Positions 53,822-62,501 of a stretch of DNA of 64,000 nt are shown one piece after another. The stretch covers positions 4,030,001 through 4,094,000 of the forward strand of contig OZ255825.1 of NCBI GenBank assembly GCA_965277535.1. The letters run 5' to 3'. The translations under genes and the position numbers were made by a program. The DNA comes from Ilyomonas sp965277535 (GTDB taxonomy: Bacteria > Bacteroidota > Bacteroidia > Chitinophagales > Chitinophagaceae). Below the pieces are notes generated by a model that did no database searches, was not told the origin of the DNA, and worked only from the letters and a program-made list of their open reading frames with translations. Numbering within the stretch: the first letter of the stretch is position 1; each line of letters starts with the position of its first letter.

Positions 53822-55681
53822 ATGGCATTGGAAAAAAGAGGCGAAAACAAAAACACGAAAAGCAATTCATCGCAACAACAACTCAACTTTAAAGATAAAC
53901 TTTCCTCACTCCGAAACCTGCCACGCTTTTTTAGTTTGGTGTGGCAAACCAACAAAGGGCTGACAATAGCCAACGCGCTGCTGCGTATTGTTCGCTCGGC
54001 AACACCGGTGGCAATTCTGTATGTTGGTAAATTAATTATTGATGAAGTCATTCATATTGCAAGGCTGCATGGGGCTGCTTCCCACACGCATTTGTGGTGG
54101 TTGGTGGGGGCCGAGTTTGTTCTTGCCATTGCATCGGATGCCTTAAGCCGCGCCATTACTTTACTGGATAGTTTATTGGGCGATTTGTTTTCAAACTATA
54201 CCTCCGTAAAACTTATGAAACACGCTGCTACATTGGACTTGGACCAATTTGAAAACAGCGAGTTTTATGATAAATTAGAAAGAGCAAGAGTGCAAACCAC
54301 AGGGCGAACCATTCTGCTTTCACAGGTGTTGAGCCAGATGCAGGATTTAATTACAATGGCCTTTTTAGCGGCAGGTTTACTGGCGTTCAATGCATGGTTG
54401 ATCCTGCTTCTTTTATTGGCTGTCATTCCTGCATTTATTGGTGAATCGTATTTCAACGATCGCTCGTATGCGTTATCAAGAAGACAAACGCCGCAACGCC
54501 GCGAACTTGATTATATGCGTTACATCGGTGCCAGTGATGAAACCGCAAAAGAAGTAAAGTTGTTTGGATTGTCTTCTTTTTTAATCGACCGTTTTCAAAC
54601 ATTAGCGGCTCAGTTTTATACTGATAACAAGCGTCTTGCCATCAGCCGTTCTTCCTGGGGAACGGTGTTATCTATGCTTGGCAGCGCGGGTTATTATGGC
54701 GCTTACATTTTTATCATTCTGCAAGCCATCGGAGGCGTTATAACCATTGGTACGCTTACTTTTTTAGCGGGTTCATTCCGGCAATTGCGGAGCTTGCTGG
54801 AAGGCATTTTCATTCGCTTTACTTCGGTTTCGCAGGGTGCAGTGTATCTCGCTGATTTCTTTGATTTTTTTACCATACAACCCAATATTACGCAACCAAA
54901 ACATCCGTTGCCCCTTCCGAATCCGATACGGCAAGGTTTTGTTTTTGAGGATGTTGGTTTCAAATACAGCAACAGCGATAAATGGGCAAACCGCCATCTT
55001 TCTTTTACACTGCATCCTAACGAAAAGCTGGCGTTGGTAGGAGAGAACGGAGCCGGAAAAACCACGCTGGTTAAGCTTTTGGCGCGTTTGTACGACCCAA
55101 CGGAAGGACGCATTTTACTCGATGGTATTGATTTGAAAGAATACGATTTAAACGCATTAAGATTGAATGTCGGTGTTATTTTCCAGGATTTTATCCGCTA
55201 TCAAATGAGCGTTGCGCAAAACATTGCAGTCGGTCATATTGAGCAGCAAACAGATCGTCCGTTGATTCAATCTTCGGCGGAACAAAGCCTTGCTCATCCT
55301 GTAATTGAAGCACTGCCTTTGCAATACGATCAGGCTTTAGGCAGACGCTTTAATGATGGTGTAGAATTGTCGGGCGGCGAATGGCAAAAAATAGCGCTGG
55401 CAAGAGCTTATATGAAAGATGCGCAACTGTTGATTTTAGACGAGCCAACGGCTGCTCTGGACGCGCGTGCCGAATATGAAGTGTTTCAACGTTTTGCCGA
55501 TTTAACCAAAGGAAAAATGGCAGTTCTCATTTCGCATCGCTTCTCTACAGTTCGTATGGCAGACAGGATTTTGGTACTCGATAAAGGGCAACTATCAGAG
55601 ATTGGCAGCCATGAAGAATTGTTAGAAAAAAACGGACGCTATGCAGAACTGTTTCATTTGCAGGCGGCTGGATATCGGTAA
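53822..55681 (+). CDS. ABC exporter, fused permease and ATPase
   Basis: A 619-residue half-transporter with an N-terminal polar extension, six transmembrane helices (about residues 45-330) and an ATPase domain: Walker A GENGAGKTTLVKLL, Q-loop FQDFIRYQ, signature LSGGEWQKIALARA, Walker B LLILDEPTAALD and H-loop ISHRF. It probably works as a homodimer exporting lipids, peptides or drugs. ATG 53822 (MALEKRGENKNTKS) is used. Confidence 0.9.
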   Translation: MALEKRGENKNTKSNSSQQQLNFKDKLSSLRNLPRFFSLVWQTNKGLTIANALLRIVRSATPVAILYVGKLIIDEVIHIARLHGAASHTHLWWLVGAEFVLAIASDALSRAITLLDSLLGDLFSNYTSVKLMKHAATLDLDQFENSEFYDKLERARVQTTGRTILLSQVLSQMQDLITMAFLAAGLLAFNAWLILLLLLAVIPAFIGESYFNDRSYALSRRQTPQRRELDYMRYIGASDETAKEVKLFGLSSFLIDRFQTLAAQFYTDNKRLAISRSSWGTVLSMLGSAGYYGAYIFIILQAIGGVITIGTLTFLAGSFRQLRSLLEGIFIRFTSVSQGAVYLADFFDFFTIQPNITQPKHPLPLPNPIRQGFVFEDVGFKYSNSDKWANRHLSFTLHPNEKLALVGENGAGKTTLVKLLARLYDPTEGRILLDGIDLKEYDLNALRLNVGVIFQDFIRYQMSVAQNIAVGHIEQQTDRPLIQSSAEQSLAHPVIEALPLQYDQALGRRFNDGVELSGGEWQKIALARAYMKDAQLLILDEPTAALDARAEYEVFQRFADLTKGKMAVLISHRFSTVRMADRILVLDKGQLSEIGSHEELLEKNGRYAELFHLQAAGYR

Positions 55682-56307
55682 TGTAACGGCAAATAATTTG
55701 GGTAAAAACAAACCTTGGAATCAATTACTGGTAGCATTGCACTTTTTCATCTCATTCAATTCCTCACCTTATTGAAGCTGGTTCGCTAATAAATGTTGTG
55801 AAAGTAAAAGGGCAACTTCATATCAAAAGGCCGTAAGCTATAAATGAAAAGAGCAGTTTTTCAACTGCTCTTTTCTGCAAGAGTTAACTCGTAAGGACGA
55901 AATAATAAATCTAAATGACTAAAAAAATAGAACTAATTAAAGTGAATTTTAAATAAACAAATAAAAAGACTAAACCGAGACGAGAGTTAACCGATTGCGG
56001 CGTAAAGGTATGTTATGTAAACTGATAACAAGATATTCTTTTACTATTCGCAAAACCAGTTATTTACGATGCTTTCTTGTTATCAGTTTGATTACGCCCA
56101 TTTACAAATTGGGCGCTTTAATTACACAAGAGCCATGTTTCTTTTTGTTAGAAAAAGCAGGCAGCTTTTCTAATAGCCGGTGTCCTTACCGGCCACACAA
56201 TTTTTCGGTTTGTGGACACAAACCGATAGCATCAAACATCTTTAAATATCGGCAAAACCAAACATTGTATTTCTTTTATGGTGATAAATGAGTGATGAAA
56301 ATTAGGC
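55682..56307. other. non-coding region with terminator and palindrome
   Basis: No gene is supported; a 98-codon open frame has no protein-like features. The region holds a motif variant GTAAAAACAAAC (55702) and a clean terminator-like hairpin (55847-55874: AAAAGAGCAGTT, loop TTTC, AACTGCTCTTTT). It also holds a 20-bp palindrome CGGTTTGTGGACACAAACCG (56206-56225) and a motif copy GCAAAACCAAA (56252). Confidence 0.6.
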
Positions 56308-56345
56308 AAAACAAAAGCCCCGCAAATTTGCGGGGCTTTTGTTTT
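56308..56345 (-). terminator. terminator of the tRNA-Arg gene, perfect 38-bp palindrome
   Basis: AAAACAAAAGCCCCGCAAA (19 bp) and its exact complement. On the minus strand the stem GCCCCGCAAA/TTTGCGGGGC is followed by TTTTGTTTTGCC. It begins 3 bp after the tRNA 3' end. Confidence 0.9.
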
Positions 56346-56347
56346 TG

Positions 56348-56671
56348 TGATCCGGATTGGATTCGAACCAATGACCTACTGCTTAGCGTACCACTATAGT
56401 TTTCACTACTCAGCTACTAAGTTCTTTATTAACTTAGTACGATTTGTGGTCTGGACTGTCTCTTCACCATATCCCGACAAGTCGGGACTTAGGTGTCTGA
56501 CGTACGTAGTCTCTGCACTCTGATTACTTTTAACCAAAGCTCACGGTTGTCATGGAATGAAATGATCATTCACTCTTTAGATTTCCCTGAACAGTCAGAA
56601 TCCCAATGAGTGTTTCCAATTCATTGGCTCCTATTGAAGGCAGTTGCTCTATCCAGCTGAGCTACCGAACC
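56348..56671 (-). tRNA. tRNA-Arg (anticodon UCU), interrupted by a group I intron
   Basis: The 5' exon is 56671-56637 (35 nt: GGTTCGG acceptor, D arm GCTC/GAGC, anticodon stem ACTGC and loop CTT). The 3' exon is 56386-56348 (39 nt: loop CTAA, stem GCAGT, T arm ATTGG/CCAAT with TTCGAAT, acceptor CCGGATC, discriminator A). Joined, they give a regular 74-nt cloverleaf with anticodon loop CTTCTAA, anticodon TCT. CCA is not encoded. The acceptor has two G-U pairs. The break lies between anticodon bases 34 and 35. Confidence 0.93.
56387..56636 (-). ncRNA. group I self-splicing intron in tRNA-Arg(UCU)
   Basis: 250 nt with no reading frame for a homing endonuclease. Intron position i equals 56637 minus i. 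The internal guide UAG-GAG (4-9) pairs with the 5' exon CUU (P1, with the required U.G at the splice site) and with the 3' exon CUA (P10). Other pairings: P2 10-16/28-34; P3 UCUGAC 38-43 with GUCAGA 136-141; P5 66-71/77-82; P7 GACU 126-129 with AGUC 180-183; P8 150-156/159-165; P9.1 199-206/214-221; and a GAAA-capped hairpin 229-240. The R element GUGCAGAGACUA and S element AAGAGACAGUCC match the group I core consensus. The intron ends in G. Confidence 0.92.
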
Positions 56672-56682
56672 AAAATTGGCGG

Positions 56683-56714
56683 CAAAACTAATTATTCATT
56701 CCTTTGTAACCAAA
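56683..56714 (-). promoter_or_regulatory. tRNA-Arg promoter
   Basis: On the minus strand TTTG (complement of 56711-56714), exactly 20 bp, then TAGTTTTG (complement of 56683-56690), a perfect TAnnTTTG. It lies 11 bp before the first tRNA base. It overlaps the 5' leader of ung on the other strand. Confidence 0.75.
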
Positions 56715-56724
56715 CGGTTTTGCT

Positions 56725-57399
56725 ATGGATGTAAAAATAGAAGAAAGCTGGAAGGAAGTGCTGAACGATGAATTTGACAAGCCTTATTTTCAACAAATTA
56801 CTGCGCATTTAAAAACCGAGAGAGCCACCGGCGCTACCATTTATCCGCCTGGCCCGTTCATTTTTAATGCGTTTAACACAACGCCATTTGATGCCGTAAA
56901 AGTTGTGTTGTTAGGACAAGACCCGTATCATGGAAAAGGGCAAGCGATGGGTTTGAGCTTTTCCGTTCCCGATGGTGTAAAACCGCCGCCTTCATTAGAA
57001 AATATTTTTAAAGAGTTGCATACCGATGTAGGCATGGCAATACCGCATACAGGCAATCTTACTCCATGGTCAAAAGGAGGTGTATTCTTATTAAATTCAA
57101 TACTAACTGTTCGTGCCAAAGAGCCGGCATCGCATCAAAAAATAGGCTGGCAGCAGTTTACCGATAAAGTGATACAGGTGATTTCTGATGAAAAGAAAGG
57201 CATCGTGTTTTTGTTGTGGGGAAAATTTGCACAGGAAAAACAAGTGCTGATTGATGAAACCAAACATTTTGTTTTAAAGGCTGCGCATCCTTCTCCTTAC
57301 AGTGCCGACAAAGGTTTTTTTGGATGCCGCCATTTCAGTAAAGCCAACGATTTATTAATCAAACAAGATAAAGATCCGATTGACTGGAGTTTGCCGTAA
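56725..57399 (+). CDS. ung: uracil-DNA glycosylase
   Basis: A 224-residue family 1 UDG that removes uracil from DNA. The water-activating motif is GQDPYHGKGQAMGLSFSV (Asp about 64), the DNA-intercalation motif AAHPSPYSADKGFFGC (His about 188), and LLNSILTVR lies in the uracil pocket. It is divergent from the tRNA-Arg gene, with start regions overlapping that promoter. Confidence 0.97.
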   Translation: MDVKIEESWKEVLNDEFDKPYFQQITAHLKTERATGATIYPPGPFIFNAFNTTPFDAVKVVLLGQDPYHGKGQAMGLSFSVPDGVKPPPSLENIFKELHTDVGMAIPHTGNLTPWSKGGVFLLNSILTVRAKEPASHQKIGWQQFTDKVIQVISDEKKGIVFLLWGKFAQEKQVLIDETKHFVLKAAHPSPYSADKGFFGCRHFSKANDLLIKQDKDPIDWSLP

Positions 57400-57417
57400 C
57401 TGTTAATAAACGGCTTT

Positions 57418-58827
57418 TTATTTTACAATAAAACCAAAATAATTGACCGCATTATGATAGCAAATATCCTGAACAATTTTACCTGTCCATTCAATATCAT
57501 TTGGTAGTTCGCCTCGTTCAATATCTTCACCAAAAAGGTTACATAGAATACGGCGAAAATATTCATGTCGCGGATATGATAGAAAGCTTCTTGAATCGGT
57601 AAGCATACCGATAAAGCACGAAAGCAATCCCATGTTTGACAACGTATTTAACTGCTTTGTCATGCCATCTTTCTGATCTAAAAACCACCAAGCCGAACCC
57701 CATTGCATTTTGCCTCTCACACTACCATCATTGAAGTTGCCAATCATCGTTGCCATCACTGCATTATCGGCTGGGTTGAGGTTGTATAAAACTGTTTTCG
57801 CAAGTTTGTTTTTGCCGTTTAATTTATCAAGAAAAATGGATAGCGATTTTGCTTGTGAAAAATCGCCGATAGAATCCCAACCGGTATCAGCACCCAAGGT
57901 TTTCATCGCCCTTGAATTGTTGTTGCGCAACGCACCCAAATGAAACTGTTGCACCCAACTTTTTTCGCAATCCCATTCGGCAAAGTAGAGCAGCATTGCA
58001 CTTTTAAATTGACGTTGTTGTTGCAGTGAAATATTGTTGCCCGAACGAAGCTGATTAAAAATCAACTGAACGTCATTTTCTGTAAAATCATCAGCATAGA
58101 TTTCTTCCAAACCATGATCGGAAATACAGCAGCCGAGGCCTGCAAAATAATCATGACGGCTTTTTAAAGCAGCCAAAAAATCGGCAAAAACAAAGATCGA
58201 AACATTCGAAACCCTTTCTAATTTTTCGATATAAGAATTGAAGGCTTTTGCATCGCTTACTTCCATTGCTTTATCAGGACGAAACGCAGGTAGCACGCGG
58301 ATTTCAAAGCCATCTTCTTTTATTTTTTGATGATGTTCCAGTGTATCAATCGGGTCATCGGTAGTACAAACCACCTGCACCTTCATGCGGCGCAACAAAT
58401 TGCGAATCGAGTATTCTTTTGTGTGAAGTTTCTCAGTGCACTTGTTATAAATTCTTTTGGCTGAAGAAGCATTTAAAATATCATCAATTCCAAAGTATCG
58501 TTGCAACTCCAAATGCGTCCAGTGATACAATGGATTGCGCAAGGTATAAGGCACCGTAGCAGCCCATTGTTCAAACTTTTCCCAATCGCTTGCACTACCC
58601 GTTATAAATTGCTCATTCACGCCGTTGGTGCGCATGGCACGCCATTTATAATGGTCGCCATACAACCAGGCTGCTGTGAGGTTTTCAAACTGTACATCAT
58701 CGGCAATTTGCTGCGGCGAAAGATGACAGTGATAATCTATGATTGGCAACGGCGCAGCATACTCATTATACAGTGTTTGCCCCGTTCTATTTTGCAGTAA
58801 AAAATGATTGTCTAAAAATGCTTTCAT
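57418..58827 (-). CDS. uxaC: glucuronate isomerase
   Basis: A 469-residue uronate isomerase converting D-glucuronate to fructuronate or D-galacturonate to tagaturonate. Typical segments are PIIDYHCHLSPQQIADD, WLYGDHYKWRAMRTNGV, VVCTTDDPIDTLEHH and SDHGLEEIYAD. No other uronate genes are adjacent. The coding sequence holds two motif copies in opposite orientation (57805 read as GKNK, 58184 read as FVFA). Confidence 0.94.
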   Translation of the reverse strand: MKAFLDNHFLLQNRTGQTLYNEYAAPLPIIDYHCHLSPQQIADDVQFENLTAAWLYGDHYKWRAMRTNGVNEQFITGSASDWEKFEQWAATVPYTLRNPLYHWTHLELQRYFGIDDILNASSAKRIYNKCTEKLHTKEYSIRNLLRRMKVQVVCTTDDPIDTLEHHQKIKEDGFEIRVLPAFRPDKAMEVSDAKAFNSYIEKLERVSNVSIFVFADFLAALKSRHDYFAGLGCCISDHGLEEIYADDFTENDVQLIFNQLRSGNNISLQQQRQFKSAMLLYFAEWDCEKSWVQQFHLGALRNNNSRAMKTLGADTGWDSIGDFSQAKSLSIFLDKLNGKNKLAKTVLYNLNPADNAVMATMIGNFNDGSVRGKMQWGSAWWFLDQKDGMTKQLNTLSNMGLLSCFIGMLTDSRSFLSYPRHEYFRRILCNLFGEDIERGELPNDIEWTGKIVQDICYHNAVNYFGFIVK

Positions 58828-58905
58828 AATGGTTGGTGTTGATGTGGTTTTCTCAACAATTCTATTGTAGAAATTGCAATGGCAACGTTTACTTTGCCAA
58901 ACACA

Positions 58906-59691
58906 TTATCCAAAAATAGTGTTCAAGATTTTGGCTAAATGAATGCCTCCTTTCAATAATTGTTCATTTAAAGTATCTACATGATTGTAGTTGTAGAGAT
59001 AGCCTAACTTTTCATTGCCTCCAGCAACTTCTTTCACTATTTTCTCGCCTATTAAATAGGAATCGAACAACCATTTGCTAATCGGTTGTTGCTGCCACAT
59101 TTTGATTTGTGCTGATTTTGCATGGTCAATGGCAACGGCATATTCGGTATAACTCAATTGCTGAAAGTTGATTAAATCTGCGTCCCACACTTTGTGCAGG
59201 TTGGAGGCTTCATTAAACCAATGCACTTTAATGCCATTACCGCCTTTTTCTGTGCCAATGGTATGAAGCGGTTGATGAATGTCTTCTACCAAATGAATGA
59301 GCAACTTTAGATACATTACCTGTTTATCTTTTGGTAGTTGTTTGTTTTTCAATTGTACTGATAAAAAGTTGATTTTAGTGTAAGCATCCGTGTCTGTATC
59401 TGCTTTTAAAAATGATTGCAGAGACGCATAATTTAAGCTGTCTGGCAGATCAATGTAATGCCACGAATCCAAATATTTATAAGTAGAATCTGCTTTAATG
59501 AAATCTGCCCAGTTGCTTGCCATGGCTATGCTTTCATCACCTAAGATAGAAGCGATGGCAAGCTGCGCTTTTTTGGTGAGATGATGCAAGGCAATTTCAC
59601 CGCAAACACGATGTCCTTCGGTGCCCCAGGCAAAACAAAAAACAGGCAAATACAAAACTGCACACAGCAAAAAAGATTTTATCATTTTCAT
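58906..59691 (-). CDS. exported S1/P1 nuclease
   Basis: A 261-residue zinc-dependent single-strand nuclease. After the signal peptide (cleavage predicted before WGTEGHR) the mature N-terminal Trp and following His are zinc ligands. Further ligands are in NWADFI, SWHYIDL, HLVEDIHQPLHT and VWDADLI. It probably degrades extracellular RNA/DNA or 3'-nucleotides for nutrient use. It is monocistronic. Confidence 0.9.
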   Translation of the reverse strand: MKMIKSFLLCAVLYLPVFCFAWGTEGHRVCGEIALHHLTKKAQLAIASILGDESIAMASNWADFIKADSTYKYLDSWHYIDLPDSLNYASLQSFLKADTDTDAYTKINFLSVQLKNKQLPKDKQVMYLKLLIHLVEDIHQPLHTIGTEKGGNGIKVHWFNEASNLHKVWDADLINFQQLSYTEYAVAIDHAKSAQIKMWQQQPISKWLFDSYLIGEKIVKEVAGGNEKLGYLYNYNHVDTLNEQLLKGGIHLAKILNTIFG

Positions 59692-59852
59692 AATAAGTTG
59701 ATTACAATTTTAAATGATAAAAGTAAAGCAGGAATACTGTGAGTCGTATCAGCTTATTGTTATTTATGCTTCAGAAAGTGTTTTAAAGAGCAAATATTGC
59801 AGGCAGAGTATCTTCATTACTCTGAAAGATGCCTTTTTGTTTTTGCCCTTTT

Positions 59853-60164
59853 TTATGCCTGCGCTGTTGGGCCGCCAAAATTTAGGGGAATATCAATCTG
59901 TTCAAGGTCTTTAATTTTACCGTGCGCCGCTTCGTAGCGCTCTACATTTTCCTGCAGGGCTTTCATGAAACGCTTGGCATGCATAGGCGTAAAAATCACT
60001 CTCGATTTTACACGACTTTTGGGTGTGCCGGGCATCACATTCACAAAGTCGATTACAAACTCGGCATGGCTGTGTGTGATGATGGCAAGATTGGCGTAAG
60101 AACCTTCAGCCACTTCTTCAGAAATTTCAATGTTCAACTGGTTTTGTTGCGGTTGTTCAGGCAT
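59853..60164 (-). CDS. DUF3467 family protein
   Basis: A 103-residue cytosolic protein of the widespread but uncharacterised DUF3467 family. The conserved core is GSYANLAIITHSHAEFVIDF, then KSRVIFTPMHAKRFMKALQE and a C-terminal INIPLNFGG-like end (IPLNFGGPTAQ). A motif copy (59836) lies just past its stop codon. Confidence 0.85.
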   Translation of the reverse strand: MPEQPQQNQLNIEISEEVAEGSYANLAIITHSHAEFVIDFVNVMPGTPKSRVKSRVIFTPMHAKRFMKALQENVERYEAAHGKIKDLEQIDIPLNFGGPTAQA

Positions 60165-60324
60165 GAAATAATTTTAAAAATGAACGGCAAAATTAGCCTC
60201 TTTTCGGCTTACAAAATAAGATTATTGCCAAACCTGTTTTTACAATTTGGGGCAAAAGCAAACAGGTGAAAAGAGATGCTGAAATTAACACCCAATCGTT
60301 TGGTTTTATCAATATTTTTGATTG

Positions 60325-61148
60325 ATGCTTTCGATTCATTCTTACTCAGGCTTCCTGATTGTTATTGCGTTGCGTTATTTTTTGGTAGCAGGCATTGCAT
60401 GGCTCATTTGGTATGTTTTGCTGCACAGGAAATTATTGTATAAAAAAATTCAGCAACGCTTTCCGAAAGCAAAAGATTACCGGCGCGAATTGGGCTATTC
60501 CTTTCTTACCATTTTTATTTTTGCCCTTGCGCCTTCTCTTTTACTGCTCACGCCTATCAAGCATTACACGCAATTTTATACCGATGTAAAACAGCACGGG
60601 AGCTTTTATTTCTGGCTTGCTTTTCCTCTTATGTTCATCATTCACGATGCTTACTTTTATTTCACGCACCGTTTGATGCATCACCGCAAATTGTTTCGGT
60701 TTTTCCATTTGGTTCATCATCAATCCACCAATCCTTCGCCGTGGGCAGCATTTGCTTTTCATCCGTTGGAAGCCTTTGTTGAAGCCGGTATTTTTGCGGT
60801 TTTGTTGTTTTCCATTCCCTTAACTTCCATTCATTTTTTTATCTTTTTGCCTTGATGATGTTGTACAATGTGTATGGGCATTTAGGCTGGGAATTATACC
60901 CCAAAGGCTTTTCAAAACATTGGATCGGAAAGTGGGTGAATACATCGGTAAATCACAACCAGCACCATCAATACTTTACCGGCAATTATGGTTTGTACTT
61001 TTTGTTTTGGGACAGAATGTTGAAAACAATCCGGCCCGATTATGAGAAACGCTTTGAAGAAATTACTTCGTTGAAAAAGAAGAAAGCACAACCTACTACT
61101 TTGAACCTGGCGGCACAAACAAAGGAAAGAGAATGTGCTAAAAGTTGA
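60325..61148 (+). pseudogene. sterol-desaturase/fatty acid hydroxylase family gene with frameshift
   Basis: Two overlapping frames together make one complete di-iron membrane hydroxylase. Frame 1 (60325-60855) has HDAYFYFTHRLMHH and HLVHHQSTNPSPWAAFAFHP and ends after HFFIFLP. Frame 2 continues from about 60840 with ALMMLYNVYGHLGWELYPKG and the third box VNHNQHHQYF, to 61148. A single extra T in the T5 run at 60844-60848 would restore one frame of about 275 residues. All eight expected histidines are present, so the defect is recent or a sequencing error. It could also be -1 frameshifting, but no good slippery heptamer is present. Confidence 0.8.
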
Positions 61149-61282
61149 CAAGTACACTGAAATATAATTTACAAGCTTTTTTGAGAATCGTGCAGCTCCA
61201 AAAAAAGTAATTCAATCATTCCATTTTACTGACGGTTTAAAAAGTTTTTTAAAAAAGTTCTTGTCTGTTAAATCTATATCGT

Positions 61283-61296
61283 AATATTGCAATATT
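61283..61296 (+). promoter_or_regulatory. candidate ArsR operator
   Basis: AATATTGCAATATT, a perfect 14-bp palindrome, ends 10 bp before the arsR ATG (61307). ArsR-type repressors bind such AT-rich inverted repeats at the promoter. The position suits autorepression, but the link is inferred. Confidence 0.5.
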
Positions 61297-61306
61297 AAAT
61301 TAGAAT

Positions 61307-61636
61307 ATGGGAGCCACAAAGACTGAACATTTCACCGATAAACAAAATGCTATTGCCACTTTAACCAAAGCATTGGGTCATCCAGCGAGAATTGCCATCA
61401 TTGAGTATCTCATAAAAGTGGATGCCTGCATTTGCGGTGATATTGTAAACGAACTTCCACTTGCACAACCAACCATTTCGCAACACTTAAAGGAATTAAA
61501 AAATGCAGGGTTGATAAAAGGTAATGTTGAAGGCAACAGCATTTGCTATTGCATTGATGAAAAAGCAATCGCCAGGTTGCAAAACTATTTTACCGGCATT
61601 GCTGCAAAACTTGAAAAGAAAAGGAATTGTTGTTAA
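61307..61636 (+). CDS. arsR: ArsR-family arsenite-responsive repressor
   Basis: A 109-residue winged-helix repressor. The DNA-binding helix is LAQPTISQHLKELKNAGLIK. The metal-sensing pair is VDACICGDI (Cys-x-Cys before the recognition helix), as in ELCVCDL-type ArsR proteins. An extra Cys pair closes the protein (NCC). It is the first gene of the arsenic operon, probably derepressed by As(III). Confidence 0.93.
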   Translation: MGATKTEHFTDKQNAIATLTKALGHPARIAIIEYLIKVDACICGDIVNELPLAQPTISQHLKELKNAGLIKGNVEGNSICYCIDEKAIARLQNYFTGIAAKLEKKRNCC

Positions 61637-61653
61637 TCATAAAAAAAATCAAC

Positions 61654-62496
61654 ATGGAAAATTCAGAACAACTTAAAGAAATCGTAAGGCGGAAATACAG
61701 CGAAATTGCTTTGCAGGACAAAGAAGCCAATCAATCATCTTGTTGCGGCTCTGGTTGTTATTCAACCGAAATTTACAACATTATGACCGATGATTACAGC
61801 AACCTGGAAGGTTACAATTCCGACGCTAATTTGGGTTTGGGTTGTGGCTTGCCAACACAATTTGCCAAAATAAAAAAGGGCGATACAGTAATTGATTTGG
61901 GCAGTGGTGCTGGGAATGATTGTTTTGTTGCAAGATCTGAAACAGGGGACGATGGTAAAGTTATTGGCATTGATTTTACTCCTGCTATGATTGAAAGAGC
62001 AAGAGCCAATGCACAAAGGTTAGGGTATTACAACGTAGAATTTCGGCAAGGTGATATTGAGAAAATGCCCGTATCAGCAAACGCTGCAAACGTGATAGTA
62101 AGCAACTGTGTTTTAAACCTTGTGCCTGATAAAAACAAAGTGTTTCAAGAAATTTTTCGTGTGCTGAAGCCCGGCGGGCATTTTAGTATTTCAGACATTG
62201 TGTTGGTTGGCAAACTTCCTGAAGGCTTGCAAAAAGATGCTGAAATGTATGCCGGCTGCGTTGCAGGTGCAATACAAAAGGAAAATTATCTGGAGTTAAT
62301 TAAAGTGAGCAATTTCACCAACATCACAATTCAAAAAGAAAAGCCCATCATTATCCCCGACTACATTTTGAAGAATTATTTAAACGAAGAGGAACTTATC
62401 AATTTTAAAACAGGAAACACAGGCATCTTTAGCATTACAGTTTATGCAGAAAAGATTATTGAAAAAGAATGTTGCGGAACAGATTGCTGCAATTAA
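61654..62496 (+). CDS. arsM: arsenite methyltransferase
   Basis: A 280-residue SAM-dependent methyltransferase that converts As(III) to methylated, partly volatile forms. Motif I is VIDLGSGAGNDCF with the first arsenic Cys. Further functional cysteines are NCVLNL and AGCVAGA. An N-terminal CCGSGCYS and a C-terminal KECCGTDCCN may also bind arsenic. ATG 61654 (MENSEQLKEIV) is used. It starts 17 bp after arsR. Confidence 0.95.
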   Translation: MENSEQLKEIVRRKYSEIALQDKEANQSSCCGSGCYSTEIYNIMTDDYSNLEGYNSDANLGLGCGLPTQFAKIKKGDTVIDLGSGAGNDCFVARSETGDDGKVIGIDFTPAMIERARANAQRLGYYNVEFRQGDIEKMPVSANAANVIVSNCVLNLVPDKNKVFQEIFRVLKPGGHFSISDIVLVGKLPEGLQKDAEMYAGCVAGAIQKENYLELIKVSNFTNITIQKEKPIIIPDYILKNYLNEEELINFKTGNTGIFSITVYAEKIIEKECCGTDCCN

Positions 62497-62501
62497 AATT
62501 T

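Noticed and set aside
55995..56291. 98-codon plus-strand open frame before the tRNA terminator
   Set aside because: No initiation context or recognisable domain. It contains the 20-bp palindrome and a motif copy, so the region is better read as non-coding.
60840..60856. Programmed -1 frameshifting in the sterol-desaturase-like gene
   Set aside because: The local heptamer (CTTTTTG) is a poor slippery site and no downstream pseudoknot was recognised. A mutation, phase-variable T-run or read error is simpler.
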